NCBI GenBank assembly: GCA_002083435.1
Contig: LWDJ01000044.1
Span: 1-64,000 of the forward strand
From: Proteobacteria bacterium SG_bin6
Lineage (GTDB): Bacteria; Pseudomonadota; Alphaproteobacteria; Sphingomonadales; Sphingomonadaceae
Direction: 5' to 3'
DNA: 64,000 nucleotides
Shown here: positions 52,293-61,299 of the stretch, in pieces
Layout of the letters: every line of letters starts with the position of its first letter
Position numbering within the stretch: position 1 is the stretch's first letter
Notes under the pieces: model-generated
Told to the model about the DNA's origin: nothing
Seen by the model: only the letters and a program-made list of their open reading frames with translations
The model's database searches: none
Made by a program: the position numbers and the translations under genes

Positions 52293-53731
52293 AGCGGGCC
52301 GCGCTGATCCTCGTGGCGCTGCTCGGCGGCTGCTCGTTCGTGCCGCGCTACCAGCGCCCCGACGCGCCGGTTCCGGTCGCCTGGCCGAGCGGCGATGCCT
52401 ATCGCGCGAACAGCGCCGGGCTCGCCCGCGTCGATTACCGCGACATCTTCCGCGACCCGCGCCTGCAGCGGGTGATCGACCGCGCGCTCGCCAACAGCCG
52501 CGATCTGCGCGCCGCCTTCGCCAATATCGAGGCAGCGCGCGCCCAGCTGCGCATCCAGCGCGCGCAGAATTTGCCGACGGTCAACTCGAACAACACGGTG
52601 GGCTTCGTCGATCCCGGCACCGGCCGCTCGAACAATAACGGCGCGCCCGTGGTCGGCGGGCAGCGGACCAACTTCGCGCTCAACCTGGGCGTCACTCAGT
52701 TCGAGATCGACCTGTTCGGCCGCGTCGCCGCGCTCACCCAGGCGGCGAAGGCCCAATATTTCGCAAGCGAGGCGGGCGCGCGGGCGACCCGCCTGGTGCT
52801 GGTGGGGGACGTCGCCAATGCCTGGCTGCAATATGGCGCGGATCAATCGCTGCTGAAACTCTCGCGCGAGACGGCGCGGATCGCCGAGGAGAGCGTGCGC
52901 CTCACCCGCGCCCGGGTGGAGGGTGGGGTCGCGCCGCGCACCGATCTCACCCAGGCCGAGCAGACGCTGGAACTCGCGCGCGCCAATGTCGCGAACCAGA
53001 CGACGCTCGTCGCGCAAGACGTGAACGCCCTGACCCTGCTGGTCGGCGCGGGGGTCGATCCGACCGATCTGCCGGGCTCGATCGAGGAGACGCTGCCCCA
53101 GCTCGCCGAACTGCCGGCCGGGCTCGATTCAAGCGTACTGCTGCGCCGGCCGGACGTGGTGCAGGCCGAATATCAGCTGATCGCCGCCAACGCCCAGATC
53201 GGCGCGGCGCGCGCGGCGCTGTTCCCGCGCCTGACGCTGACCGGGTTCGCGGGGCTCGCCTCGAACAACCTCGTCAACCTCTTCACGACCAACGCGTTCA
53301 ACTACACGGCGACGCCGGGGATCAGCTATCCCCTATTCGCCGGCGGCGCGGCGCGCGCGAATGTGCGCGTGGCGCGTGCCCAGTTCGACACGGCGGTCGC
53401 GAACTATGAGCAGGCGATCCAGACCGCGTTCCGCGAGGTGGCCGATGCGCTCGCCCGGCGCGGCACGATCGCCGAGCAGCTCCGCGCGCAGGAGCAGTTG
53501 ACCCGCGCCGCCCAAGAGACCTTCAGCCTTGCCGGCGCGCGCTATCGCGGCGGGGTGGACACCTATCTCGGCAATCTCGACGCCCAGCGCCAGCTCTATC
53601 AGGCGCAGCAGGGGTTGGTGAACACGCGGCTGATCGCGGCGACCAATCTGGTCGCGCTCTACCGAACGCTGGGCGGGGACACGCTGATCGACGCGACGCC
53701 GCAGGGGCCGGTGCCGGCTGGGTCCAAATAA
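52289..53731 (+). CDS. Outer-membrane efflux channel (NodT/OprM family)
   Basis: The precursor has 480 residues with lipobox LLGGC (C15), FVPRYQRPDAPVPVAWP, two homologous halves of coiled-coil hairpins and the LRRPDVVQAEYQLIAANAQIGAARAALFPRL signature spread over about 285-320. It completes the tripartite pump as third gene of the operon. Confidence 0.94.
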   Translation: MKRAALILVALLGGCSFVPRYQRPDAPVPVAWPSGDAYRANSAGLARVDYRDIFRDPRLQRVIDRALANSRDLRAAFANIEAARAQLRIQRAQNLPTVNSNNTVGFVDPGTGRSNNNGAPVVGGQRTNFALNLGVTQFEIDLFGRVAALTQAAKAQYFASEAGARATRLVLVGDVANAWLQYGADQSLLKLSRETARIAEESVRLTRARVEGGVAPRTDLTQAEQTLELARANVANQTTLVAQDVNALTLLVGAGVDPTDLPGSIEETLPQLAELPAGLDSSVLLRRPDVVQAEYQLIAANAQIGAARAALFPRLTLTGFAGLASNNLVNLFTTNAFNYTATPGISYPLFAGGAARANVRVARAQFDTAVANYEQAIQTAFREVADALARRGTIAEQLRAQEQLTRAAQETFSLAGARYRGGVDTYLGNLDAQRQLYQAQQGLVNTRLIAATNLVALYRTLGGDTLIDATPQGPVPAGSK

Positions 53732-53736
53732 CCCCG

Positions 53737-55125
53737 TCAATGCCCGGCGACAGGCGCGGCGCCCAGCTTCAGGTCGAGCCGGTCGCGCCGGCTCCAGCGC
53801 GTCAGCATCATCACCGCCACGACGGCGAGGCCCAGCGCCAGCCCCCACCAGATGCCAAGCCCCTGCCAACCGAGGTGAAAGCCGAGCCACAACGAGGTAC
53901 CGAGGCCGATCACCCAATAGCCAACCAGCGCGAACAGCATCGGCACGGTGGTGTCCTGAAGGCCGCGTAAGGCGCCCGCGCCCACGGCCTGCGCGCCATC
54001 GACGATCTGGAACACCGCCGCCACGCCCAGATACAGCACTGCAAGGCGGAACACCTCCGCATTGGCGGCGTCGCGCGCCAGGAACGCGCCGACAAACAGC
54101 TCGGGAACCGCGAGCAAGGCCGCGCCGCACAGCGCCATGAAGCCGATGCCGAGCGCGATCGCGGTCCATCCCGCGCGGCCGATCCCCGCGCGGTCCGCCC
54201 TGCCAAGCGCGAGCCCGACGCGCACCGTCGCCGCTTGCGCGATGCCCAAGGGCACCATGAAGCTGGTGCTCGCTACCTGGATCGCGATCGCATGGGCGGC
54301 GAGCGCTGCGGTCCCGAACAGCCCCATCAGGAACACCGCGGCGTTGAACACCGTCACTTCCAGCCCCAGCGTCACCGCGATCGGCCCCCCGAGGCGCCAA
54401 AGCACGGCGTAGCGCGGCCAGTCGGCGTGCCACCACCGTCCGAACAGACGATAGCGCCGGAAGCGCGGATGCAAGCTGACGACGAGCGCCAATCCCAGGA
54501 ACAGCAAGCTCTGGGTGATACTGCTCCCCAGCCCCGCGCCAACCACACCCAGCGCGGGCAGCCCGAACTTGCCAAAAATCAGCCCATAGTTGAGGAGCGC
54601 ATTGACGATCACCGCCACCACCGACACCGCCAGCGACCAGAAGGGCCGCTCCAGCGCCGCCAGAAAGCCGCGCAGGACGAGATACAGGCACGCCGGCAAC
54701 AGCCCCCACATCACCGCGCGGACAAAGCCCGTCGCCTCGCGCGCGAGATCGGGCGCCTGACCCAGCGCCATCAGCAAGGTGTCGGCGTGCCACAGGATCA
54801 CCCAGGCGGGCAGGCAGAAGGTGAACGCGACCCAGCAGCCCTGGCGCACCGTGCGCCGCACCTCGCGCACACTATGCCGCCGCGCGCCGAGCTCACGCGC
54901 GAGCATTGGCGACACCGCCGTCACGACGCCCACGCCAAAGATCAGGAAAGCGACATAGAGGTTCGCCCCCAACGCGCCCGCCGCCAGACTCGCCGATCCG
55001 CGCCAGCCGAGCAGCAGCACGTCGGTGGACGTGATCAGCTGCTGGGTGAGGTTCGTCAGCACCAGCGGCCCCGCGAGCCGGCAGGTCGCGACCAGTTCGG
55101 CTGTCCAGGCGCGCGGGCTCGTCAT
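53737..55125 (-). CDS. MATE-family multidrug efflux transporter
   Basis: The 462-residue protein has 12 membrane spans in two repeats. GPLVLTNLTQQLITSTDVLLLGW and GGPIAVTLGLEVTVFNAAVFLMG open each half, as in NorM. It exports cationic compounds in exchange for Na+ or H+. It converges on the RND operon with a 5-bp gap, so no terminator lies between them. Confidence 0.9.
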   Translation of the reverse strand: MTSPRAWTAELVATCRLAGPLVLTNLTQQLITSTDVLLLGWRGSASLAAGALGANLYVAFLIFGVGVVTAVSPMLARELGARRHSVREVRRTVRQGCWVAFTFCLPAWVILWHADTLLMALGQAPDLAREATGFVRAVMWGLLPACLYLVLRGFLAALERPFWSLAVSVVAVIVNALLNYGLIFGKFGLPALGVVGAGLGSSITQSLLFLGLALVVSLHPRFRRYRLFGRWWHADWPRYAVLWRLGGPIAVTLGLEVTVFNAAVFLMGLFGTAALAAHAIAIQVASTSFMVPLGIAQAATVRVGLALGRADRAGIGRAGWTAIALGIGFMALCGAALLAVPELFVGAFLARDAANAEVFRLAVLYLGVAAVFQIVDGAQAVGAGALRGLQDTTVPMLFALVGYWVIGLGTSLWLGFHLGWQGLGIWWGLALGLAVVAVMMLTRWSRRDRLDLKLGAAPVAGH

Positions 55126-55217
55126 GGGCGGGGGTGTTAGAGCGGTTGGTGATCAAATCAATCGCTTCGTCGCCCCGGACCCGATCCAGAGTGACCGCTC
55201 GCCGTCGTCGAGTCGCG

Positions 55218-56438
55218 CTACGCCGCCAGTGTCTTCAGCGGCACTTCCGGGTCCGCCAGCATTGCCGGGTCGACCCGTACCGCGCCCGCCACCAGCGCGC
55301 GCCCGGCGACATAGTCCTTCACCGCGTTCACGCAGTCGAGCGCGATCACCGCGCCGTCGCGCAGATAGATCACCGAAAACCCGCGCGCCGCCGGGTCGCC
55401 CCGCGTCACCGCCGCGTCGTGCCCGGCGCTCAGGCCCACCGTCTGCAGCTTCAGATCATATTGGTTCGACCAGAACCACGGCACCGCCCGATACGGCGTC
55501 GGCTGGCCGAGGATCGCCTTGGCGGCGGTGGTCGCCATGTCGTTGGCGTTCTGCACCGATTCGATCCGGATCACCGCCCCGCCGGCAAAGGCGTTCGCGT
55601 GCACCGCGGCGTCGCCGATCGCATAAACCTCTGGCAGACTGGTGCGACAGAATTCGTCAACGCGCACGCCATTGCCCCCTGCCGCCCCCGCTTCAAGCAG
55701 CGGCGCGACCAATGGCTCGATGCCGATGCCCGCGATCACCAGATCGGCGGACACGTGGCGCCCGTCGGCGAGCGCGACCCCCGTCACCCGGCCGCCTGCA
55801 ATGGCCACCGCGTCCAACTGCGCGCCGAGCAGCAGCTCGACGCCATGCGCGCGGTGCTCGGCGGCGAAGAAATCGCTCAGCGCCGCGCCGGCGACGCGCG
55901 CGAGCAGCCGGGGCTGTGCCTCGATCACCGTCACCGCTAGCCCGCGCTTGGCGAGCACCGCCGCCGCCTCGAGCCCGATATAGCCGCCGCCGACCACCGC
56001 GACCCGCCGCACGCCCGGCAGCGCCGCGCTCAGCCGGTCCACATCGGCGCGGGTGCGGATATAATGCACCGCCTCGGCGCCCGCGCAGCCGAGCCGGCGC
56101 GGGCGGCCGCCAGTCGCCCAGATCAGGCTGCCATAGCCCAGCCGGCCCCCGTCAGCCGTCTCTACCCAGCGGGCTGCCGGATCGATCCGCACCACCGGGC
56201 TCCCCAGGCGGAAAGCAATGTCTCGGTCGGCCCAGAAAGTGGCCGGGCGGATCAACAGCCGCTCGAACGGCTTGTCGCCCGCCAGATAGTCCTTGGAGAG
56301 CGGCGGGCGGTCATAAGGCAGCTCGGGTTCGTCGCCGATCAGGGTGATCGTGCCGGCGAAGCCGCCTTGGCGCAGCGCGATCGCGGCCTGCGCGCCGCCA
56401 TGCCCCGCCCCCACGATCACGACATCCTGCCGGTCCAT
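55218..56438 (-). CDS. Ferredoxin/rubredoxin reductase-type flavoprotein
   Basis: The product has 406 residues from the ATG at 56438. The FAD site is VIVGAGHGGAQAAIALRQ, the NAD(P) site VAVVGGGYIGLEAAAVL, and the second FAD motif VYAIGDAAVHANAF. PYDRPPLSKDYL is typical of reductases of dioxygenase and P450 systems. It passes electrons from NAD(P)H to a small iron-sulfur protein, but no partner is encoded nearby. Confidence 0.88.
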   Translation of the reverse strand: MDRQDVVIVGAGHGGAQAAIALRQGGFAGTITLIGDEPELPYDRPPLSKDYLAGDKPFERLLIRPATFWADRDIAFRLGSPVVRIDPAARWVETADGGRLGYGSLIWATGGRPRRLGCAGAEAVHYIRTRADVDRLSAALPGVRRVAVVGGGYIGLEAAAVLAKRGLAVTVIEAQPRLLARVAGAALSDFFAAEHRAHGVELLLGAQLDAVAIAGGRVTGVALADGRHVSADLVIAGIGIEPLVAPLLEAGAAGGNGVRVDEFCRTSLPEVYAIGDAAVHANAFAGGAVIRIESVQNANDMATTAAKAILGQPTPYRAVPWFWSNQYDLKLQTVGLSAGHDAAVTRGDPAARGFSVIYLRDGAVIALDCVNAVKDYVAGRALVAGAVRVDPAMLADPEVPLKTLAA

Positions 56439-56476
56439 GCCAGCCGCTATGCCGGGCACGCCAGCGGCGGGCAAGC

Positions 56477-57115
56477 TCAGCGCGGCTCGTCGGCGAAACG
56501 AATGTCGAGCCGGGGCGTGACGCCGGCCGCGCGCAAGGGCGCGGCGAACAGCGCGCCGACCAGCCGCCGCGCCGCGCCACGCGCCGCCGCCTGCGCGCCG
56601 GGCGCATGGGCGCTGCGGATCAGCTGGTTCTGCGCGGCGAGCCGGTTGGCGGCGTCGAGCTGCTCGCCGGCATCGCTCAGCCCCGACAGCAGCCCGCCCT
56701 CGCCAAACTCGCGCGCTGCCGCCAGATCGACCTGTGGCCCTGCGAGTGCGATCGGCGGCAGCACCAGATGCAGGGTGCGCGTCGCCGCGTCCCAGCGCAC
56801 GTCGCGCGGACCGATCGCGCGCAGATCGAGCAGGTAGCGCACCTGCCCCGGCATCACCAGCGTGCGCCGCGTCTCGAACATGAACTCGCCGCTCTTGGCT
56901 TCGACCACCGCGACATCGCGCGCGGCGAGCACCGGCAGCACGCCTTGCGCGCGCAACCCCTCGCGCACCTGTTCGACGATCTTGGCGGCGTCGGGCGCGC
57001 GCTCGACGAAGCGCGGCGGCGGCGCGGGGGCGAGCACGAAGGCGCCGAGGCCCACCGCGAGGCCGATCCCGATTCCCCCCGCCCAAGGCAAGGCGCGCTT
57101 TACACCCGGCGCCAT
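56477..57115 (-). CDS. DUF4230 membrane-anchored protein
   Basis: The 212-residue protein has an N-terminal membrane helix (WAGGIGIGLAVGLGAFVLA) and a periplasmic domain of DUF4230 type (YLLDLRAIGPRDVRWDAATRTLHLVLPP). It overlaps the end of the MBL-fold gene by 16 nt. Molecular role unknown. Confidence 0.7.
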   Translation of the reverse strand: MAPGVKRALPWAGGIGIGLAVGLGAFVLAPAPPPRFVERAPDAAKIVEQVREGLRAQGVLPVLAARDVAVVEAKSGEFMFETRRTLVMPGQVRYLLDLRAIGPRDVRWDAATRTLHLVLPPIALAGPQVDLAAAREFGEGGLLSGLSDAGEQLDAANRLAAQNQLIRSAHAPGAQAAARGAARRLVGALFAAPLRAAGVTPRLDIRFADEPR

Positions 57116-57948
57116 GTCTCGCCCTCGCGCACCACGAGCCCGCGCTTCTCCATGTCGAGCAGATGCGCGAGCACCGATCCCTGCGCCGCGCGCTCCAGCC
57201 GGGGATCGAGCCCGACATACATCGCCGCCACCAGCGCCGGCACCGCGTGCGCCCCTTCATCGAGCCGCCGCGCGATCTGCCCCTCGCGCAGCTGGCGGTG
57301 GCCGAGCAGATGGCGGACATAACGCTGCGGGTTCGCGACCGGGTCGCCATGCGCGGGGTAATAAATGGCGTCGTCGCGGCCGAGCAGCTTGTCGAGGCTC
57401 GCCATATACGCCCCCATGTCGCCATCGGGCGGCGCGACCACGGTGGTCGACCAGCCCATCACATGATCGCCCGAAAGCAGTGCCCTTTCCTCGGGCAGCG
57501 CGAAGGCGAGGTGGTTGCTGGTGTGGCCGGGGGTGGCGATGGCGGTGAGCGTCCAGCCCGCGCCCTGCACCTCATCCCCCTCGGCGAGGACGTGATCGGG
57601 CGCGTAATCGCTGTCGAACGCCGCATCGGCGCGGCCGCCCATGGCGAGCGCAAGCGGCGCGCAGCCAAGGATCGGCGCGCCCGTTTCGGCGGCGAGCGCG
57701 CCGGCGAGCGGGCTATGATCGCGGTGGGTGTGGGTTGCGAGGATCGCCCGCACCGGGCGCCCGCCAATCGCGGCAAGCAGCGCGGCGAGATGCTCGGGAG
57801 AGTCGGGGCCGGGATCGATCACAGCGAGGTCGCTGGTGCCGACGAGATGGGTTTGCGTGCCGGTGTTGGTGAAGGGCGACGGGTTCGGCGCGAGCACCCG
57901 CGCGACGAGCGGCGAAAGCGCGATCAGCTGGCCGGGGAGCGCGGTCAT
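57100..57948 (-). CDS. MBL-fold metallohydrolase (LACTB2-like)
   Basis: The protein has 282 residues from the ATG at 57948; a TTG at 57984 is less likely. THTHRDHSPLAG is the HxHxDH metal motif; GHTSNHLAF and SGDHVMG supply further ligands, and YPAHGDP the last His. A C-terminal winged-helix part (QLREGQIARRL...GSVLAHLLDMEKRGLVVREG) is as in LACTB2-type enzymes. Substrate unknown. Confidence 0.87.
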   Translation of the reverse strand: MTALPGQLIALSPLVARVLAPNPSPFTNTGTQTHLVGTSDLAVIDPGPDSPEHLAALLAAIGGRPVRAILATHTHRDHSPLAGALAAETGAPILGCAPLALAMGGRADAAFDSDYAPDHVLAEGDEVQGAGWTLTAIATPGHTSNHLAFALPEERALLSGDHVMGWSTTVVAPPDGDMGAYMASLDKLLGRDDAIYYPAHGDPVANPQRYVRHLLGHRQLREGQIARRLDEGAHAVPALVAAMYVGLDPRLERAAQGSVLAHLLDMEKRGLVVREGETWRRV

Positions 57949-58008
57949 GGGCCGGGTGATGGCGGGGGATTGGGCGAGTGGCAAGGGTTCGTGCGACGGC
58001 TGGCGCTT

Positions 58009-59136
58009 TTAGCGCAACACAGTAAGCGGATTCACCAGCCGCAGGTCGTGCATCTGATTGAGATAGGCTTCGTAATAACCCTTGTGCGAGGCCCCCACGA
58101 TCGCGAGCAGGCGCGTGCCCGGTTGACGCCCCAACACGTCGCGGATGTTGCTGACCATCCGGAGGTTGCGCGTCTCCCAATAGCCGACATATTGCCGCCC
58201 ATAGCCCTTCGCCGACGGCTCGGCGAGCGCAGCGCCGAAGTCCGATCGATAGGCCAAAGCCGGCGCGCCCGGAGCGTTGTAGGCACGGTAGAGCTGGAGC
58301 ACCCCGTCCGGCGCGGCGAGCTCCTGTTCCAACCGCGCGCTTTCAGCGAGCCGTGCTTTGGTCGCTGGGTTGTCCCACGCTCGGCTGATCGCCTTTCCCG
58401 CCGCTTCGCGCTCAGCGGGATCGACTGCATCGGGGGTGTCGGCCGAGTGATCGTCGACGCTCCACAAACGCTCCAGCCCAAGCCTCGCCGCGAGTACAGC
58501 TGCGACGCTGTTGGTCTCGTTCGCACGGTCGGCCGCTTGATTGAGCGTCTTGACGAGATCGTCCGTCAAGCCGTCGGCAGCGCGGCGCTCGTTTGGCGGC
58601 AGCCGCAGCCATTGGACCAGCGCCGACCCCGGTTCACCAGCGGCAAGGAAGAGCAGCGCAAGATGCCGCCGCCGATCCGTGCTCGGTTGGATCGGCCATG
58701 CCGCTAGCAGCCGTTCCACCTCGACATTGGCGGCGGGCACATCCAAGCCGGTCGCGCGACCGGCGACGGTAGGATCGGGGCAGTATTCCTTAACCGTCTC
58801 GGCATAGCGAAACGGATAGCGACGCAGACTATCACATTGCAGACCGGAGAGATTTTCAGTCGCGATCGCGGTCGGCTGCCACCCGGCCAGCCGGTCGAGC
58901 AGCGGCGCGAGCATAGCCGGTGTTGGCCGCTGCTTGAGCTGCGACAGGTGCGGTGTGCCGAGCACAAGCACTTCATTCGGCTTGCCGGCCGGTGGCCCCT
59001 TGAGCTGCTCGGGCCGGAAGCTGGGTTGGTAGGCTTGCGCGACAGCAGGCGCCGGGAGCGATAGGCAAGAGCACAGCGCCCCCGCCAACGCCAGCCGTGC
59101 CCTAACCCATAATCGTTTTTGCCGTCCGTTCCGCAC
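58009..59136 (-). CDS. DUF5694 secreted protein
   Basis: The 375-residue precursor starts with GTG and has a signal peptide (ARLALAGALCSCLSLPAPAVAQ). The mature part has NEVLVLGTPHLSQL, ATENLSGLQC and LLAIVGASHKGYYEAYL, the TraB/DUF5694-like pattern with conserved His and Glu. The family is widespread and uncharacterised. A 20-bp dyad lies 20 bp upstream of its start. Confidence 0.75.
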   Translation of the reverse strand: MRNGRQKRLWVRARLALAGALCSCLSLPAPAVAQAYQPSFRPEQLKGPPAGKPNEVLVLGTPHLSQLKQRPTPAMLAPLLDRLAGWQPTAIATENLSGLQCDSLRRYPFRYAETVKEYCPDPTVAGRATGLDVPAANVEVERLLAAWPIQPSTDRRRHLALLFLAAGEPGSALVQWLRLPPNERRAADGLTDDLVKTLNQAADRANETNSVAAVLAARLGLERLWSVDDHSADTPDAVDPAEREAAGKAISRAWDNPATKARLAESARLEQELAAPDGVLQLYRAYNAPGAPALAYRSDFGAALAEPSAKGYGRQYVGYWETRNLRMVSNIRDVLGRQPGTRLLAIVGASHKGYYEAYLNQMHDLRLVNPLTVLR

Positions 59137-59156
59137 CGTTGCTGGATATCAGCGCT

Positions 59157-59176
59157 GTATTGTATAGACAACACAG
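59157..59176. promoter_or_regulatory. 20-bp operator-like dyad
   Basis: TGTATTGTATAGACAACACA has perfect half-sites TGT-N-TTGT and ACAA-N-ACA around ATAG. TTGTnTAnACAA forms are typical of GntR/HutC-type operators. It sits 20 bp before the start of the DUF5694 gene, within its presumed promoter. No GntR gene is in the window. Confidence 0.5.
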
Positions 59177-59309
59177 ATCATCACGGCGCGCAGCCGAAAA
59201 TTGGGGCACCGGGGCTGCGGTCATGGGCGGGGTGTGACGATCACGCCCGTCGCTGGCAAATCATGCACGCGCGATGGCTGGGCGTCAGCATCAAGGCATT
59301 GTCCCCTTG

Positions 59310-59672
59310 TCAGCACGGACCATGCGCGAAAAGCCCTTCCCGTCGCTTGGTATAGCATTTGGCGGGCATCGGCAGGTCACGGGCTTTGCTCGGAAGCGAA
59401 TATCCCCAGCCGCCGTCAAACTCATGCCGGACGATGATCTCGACGCCCCAGCCAAAAACGATGACTTCCTTCGGATCAATACTGGCGATCGCTGGCGGCA
59501 ATCGTTCGATGGGAACAGCCGAAAAGCCTCGGCCGCTCGGCGGATATGCCGCGCGCAACTGCCGCGCCTCGCGGACCATCGCGTCGGCCGTGGCGTCATT
59601 AATCGATGGCGACCAGCACCCACCAAGCAGCGCAAGCCCGATAAGCAGTGGCGCTCGTCGGCCAGGCTTCAT
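59310..59672 (-). CDS. Small hypothetical lipoprotein
   Basis: The 120-residue precursor has a lipoprotein signal with lipobox LALLGGC (C19) and a GAGGGGGA ribosome site. The mature part is short and beta-rich (KEVIVFGWGVEIIVRHEFDGGWGYSLP). It is separated by 6 bp from the acyl-CoA synthetase gene. Function unknown. Confidence 0.65.
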   Translation of the reverse strand: MKPGRRAPLLIGLALLGGCWSPSINDATADAMVREARQLRAAYPPSGRGFSAVPIERLPPAIASIDPKEVIVFGWGVEIIVRHEFDGGWGYSLPSKARDLPMPAKCYTKRREGLFAHGPC

Positions 59673-59678
59673 TCCCCC

Positions 59679-61265
59679 TCAAGCCGCTGTCGCCAGCCGA
59701 TACTCCCGATACTGCTCGCGGAGCGCCGTCTTCAGCAATTTCCCCGTCGCCGAATGCGGCAGCGCGTCGACGAACAGAATCTCATCCGGCAGCCACCATT
59801 TCGCGACCTGCGCCGCGAGATGCGCGCGCACATCCTCGGCGCTCACCTCGGCGCCCGGCTTCTTCACCACCAGCAGCAGCGGGCGCTCGTCCCACTTAGG
59901 GTGCGGCACGCCGATCGCCGCCGCTTCCGCCACGCCCGCGCAGCCCACCGCCGCATTTTCCAGCTCGACCGAGCTGATCCACTCGCCGCCCGATTTGATC
60001 ACGTCCTTGGCGCGATCGGTGATCTGCATCGTGCCGCAGGGGTGGAGCACCGCGACGTCGCCGGTATCGAACCAGCCATCCTCGGTCAGCGCGGGCGCGT
60101 CCGCCTTGAAATAGCGCTTGATGATCCACGGCCCGCGAATTTGCAGCCGGCCCGAGCTGACCCCGTCGCGCGGCTGTTCACGACCCTCCTCGTCGACCAC
60201 GCGCAGTTCGACGCCGAAGGGCACGCGGCCCTGCTTGCACGTCTGCTCGACCTGTTCCTCGAAGCCCAATTCGGCCCAGTCATGGCTCGGCGCGCCCATC
60301 GTGCCGATCGGGGAGGTTTCGGTCATCCCCCAGGCGTGGTTGACGCGCACGCCCATCCCCATGATCCGCTCGATCATCGCGCGCGGTGCCGCCGATCCGC
60401 CGATCGTCACTATCTGGAGGTGTTCGGGCCGCACCCCGGTCGCGTCCATATATTGGAACATGCCGAGCCACACCGTCGGCACCCCGGCCGAATGCGTCAC
60501 CCGCTCACGGTTCATCAGTTCGCAGAGCACCGCCGGCTCGTTGACCGCCGAATAGACGAACTTGATCCCCGCCGCCGCGCCCGCGAAGGGCAGGCCCCAG
60601 GCGGCGGCGTGGAACATCGGCACCACCGGCAGCGCGACCGCGCGCGCATCGAGCGCGAACACCGCCGGCTGCATCTCGGCGAGCGCGTGGATCACGGTCG
60701 AACGGTGGGTGTAGAGTACGCCCTTGGGATTGCCCGTCGTGCCGCTGGTGTAGCACAACATGCACGGCTCGCGCTCGCCGCCCTCGACCCAGGTGTAATC
60801 GCCGCTTTCGGGGGCGATCAGCGCGTCGAAGGCCCCGTCGTCGAAACACACATAATGCTCGATCGTCGTCCAGCGCGGGCGCATCCGCTCGACGATCGGC
60901 GCGAAGGCCTTGTCGTAGAACAGCACCCGGTCCTCGGCATGGTTGGCGATATAGTCGAGCTGATCGTCGAACAGGCGGGGGTTGATGGTGTGGATCACCC
61001 CGCCCATGCCGATCGCCGCGTACCAGGCGATCAGATGGTGCGCATGGTTCATCGCGAGCGTCGCGACCCGATCGCCGGGCTTAACCCCCAGCCGTTCGAG
61101 CACCTGGGCGAGCTTCTTCGCATCGCGCGCGATTCCCGCCCAATCGGTGCGCGTCTCGCGGCCATCGGCCCAGCGCGTCACGATCTCGCGCGCGCCATGT
61201 TCGCGCGCGGCGTGATCGATCAGCCGCGTCACGCGCAGCTCATAATCCTGCATTTCGCCCAGCAT
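59679..61265 (-). CDS. Acyl-CoA synthetase (AMP-binding, long or medium chain)
   Basis: The product has 528 residues, with AAGGGAG upstream of the ATG. The P-loop motif is YTSGTTGNPKG (172-182), followed by AWGMTETSPIG, DGWFDTGDVA and the final Lys motif LPHSATGKLLK. It activates fatty acids as AMP then CoA esters. The closest look is to FadD-like medium/long-chain ligases; exact chain length is not readable. Confidence 0.9.
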   Translation of the reverse strand: MLGEMQDYELRVTRLIDHAAREHGAREIVTRWADGRETRTDWAGIARDAKKLAQVLERLGVKPGDRVATLAMNHAHHLIAWYAAIGMGGVIHTINPRLFDDQLDYIANHAEDRVLFYDKAFAPIVERMRPRWTTIEHYVCFDDGAFDALIAPESGDYTWVEGGEREPCMLCYTSGTTGNPKGVLYTHRSTVIHALAEMQPAVFALDARAVALPVVPMFHAAAWGLPFAGAAAGIKFVYSAVNEPAVLCELMNRERVTHSAGVPTVWLGMFQYMDATGVRPEHLQIVTIGGSAAPRAMIERIMGMGVRVNHAWGMTETSPIGTMGAPSHDWAELGFEEQVEQTCKQGRVPFGVELRVVDEEGREQPRDGVSSGRLQIRGPWIIKRYFKADAPALTEDGWFDTGDVAVLHPCGTMQITDRAKDVIKSGGEWISSVELENAAVGCAGVAEAAAIGVPHPKWDERPLLLVVKKPGAEVSAEDVRAHLAAQVAKWWLPDEILFVDALPHSATGKLLKTALREQYREYRLATAA

Positions 61266-61299
61266 ATCCGGCTCCCTTTCGATCCGGCGAGCGTCAGGT

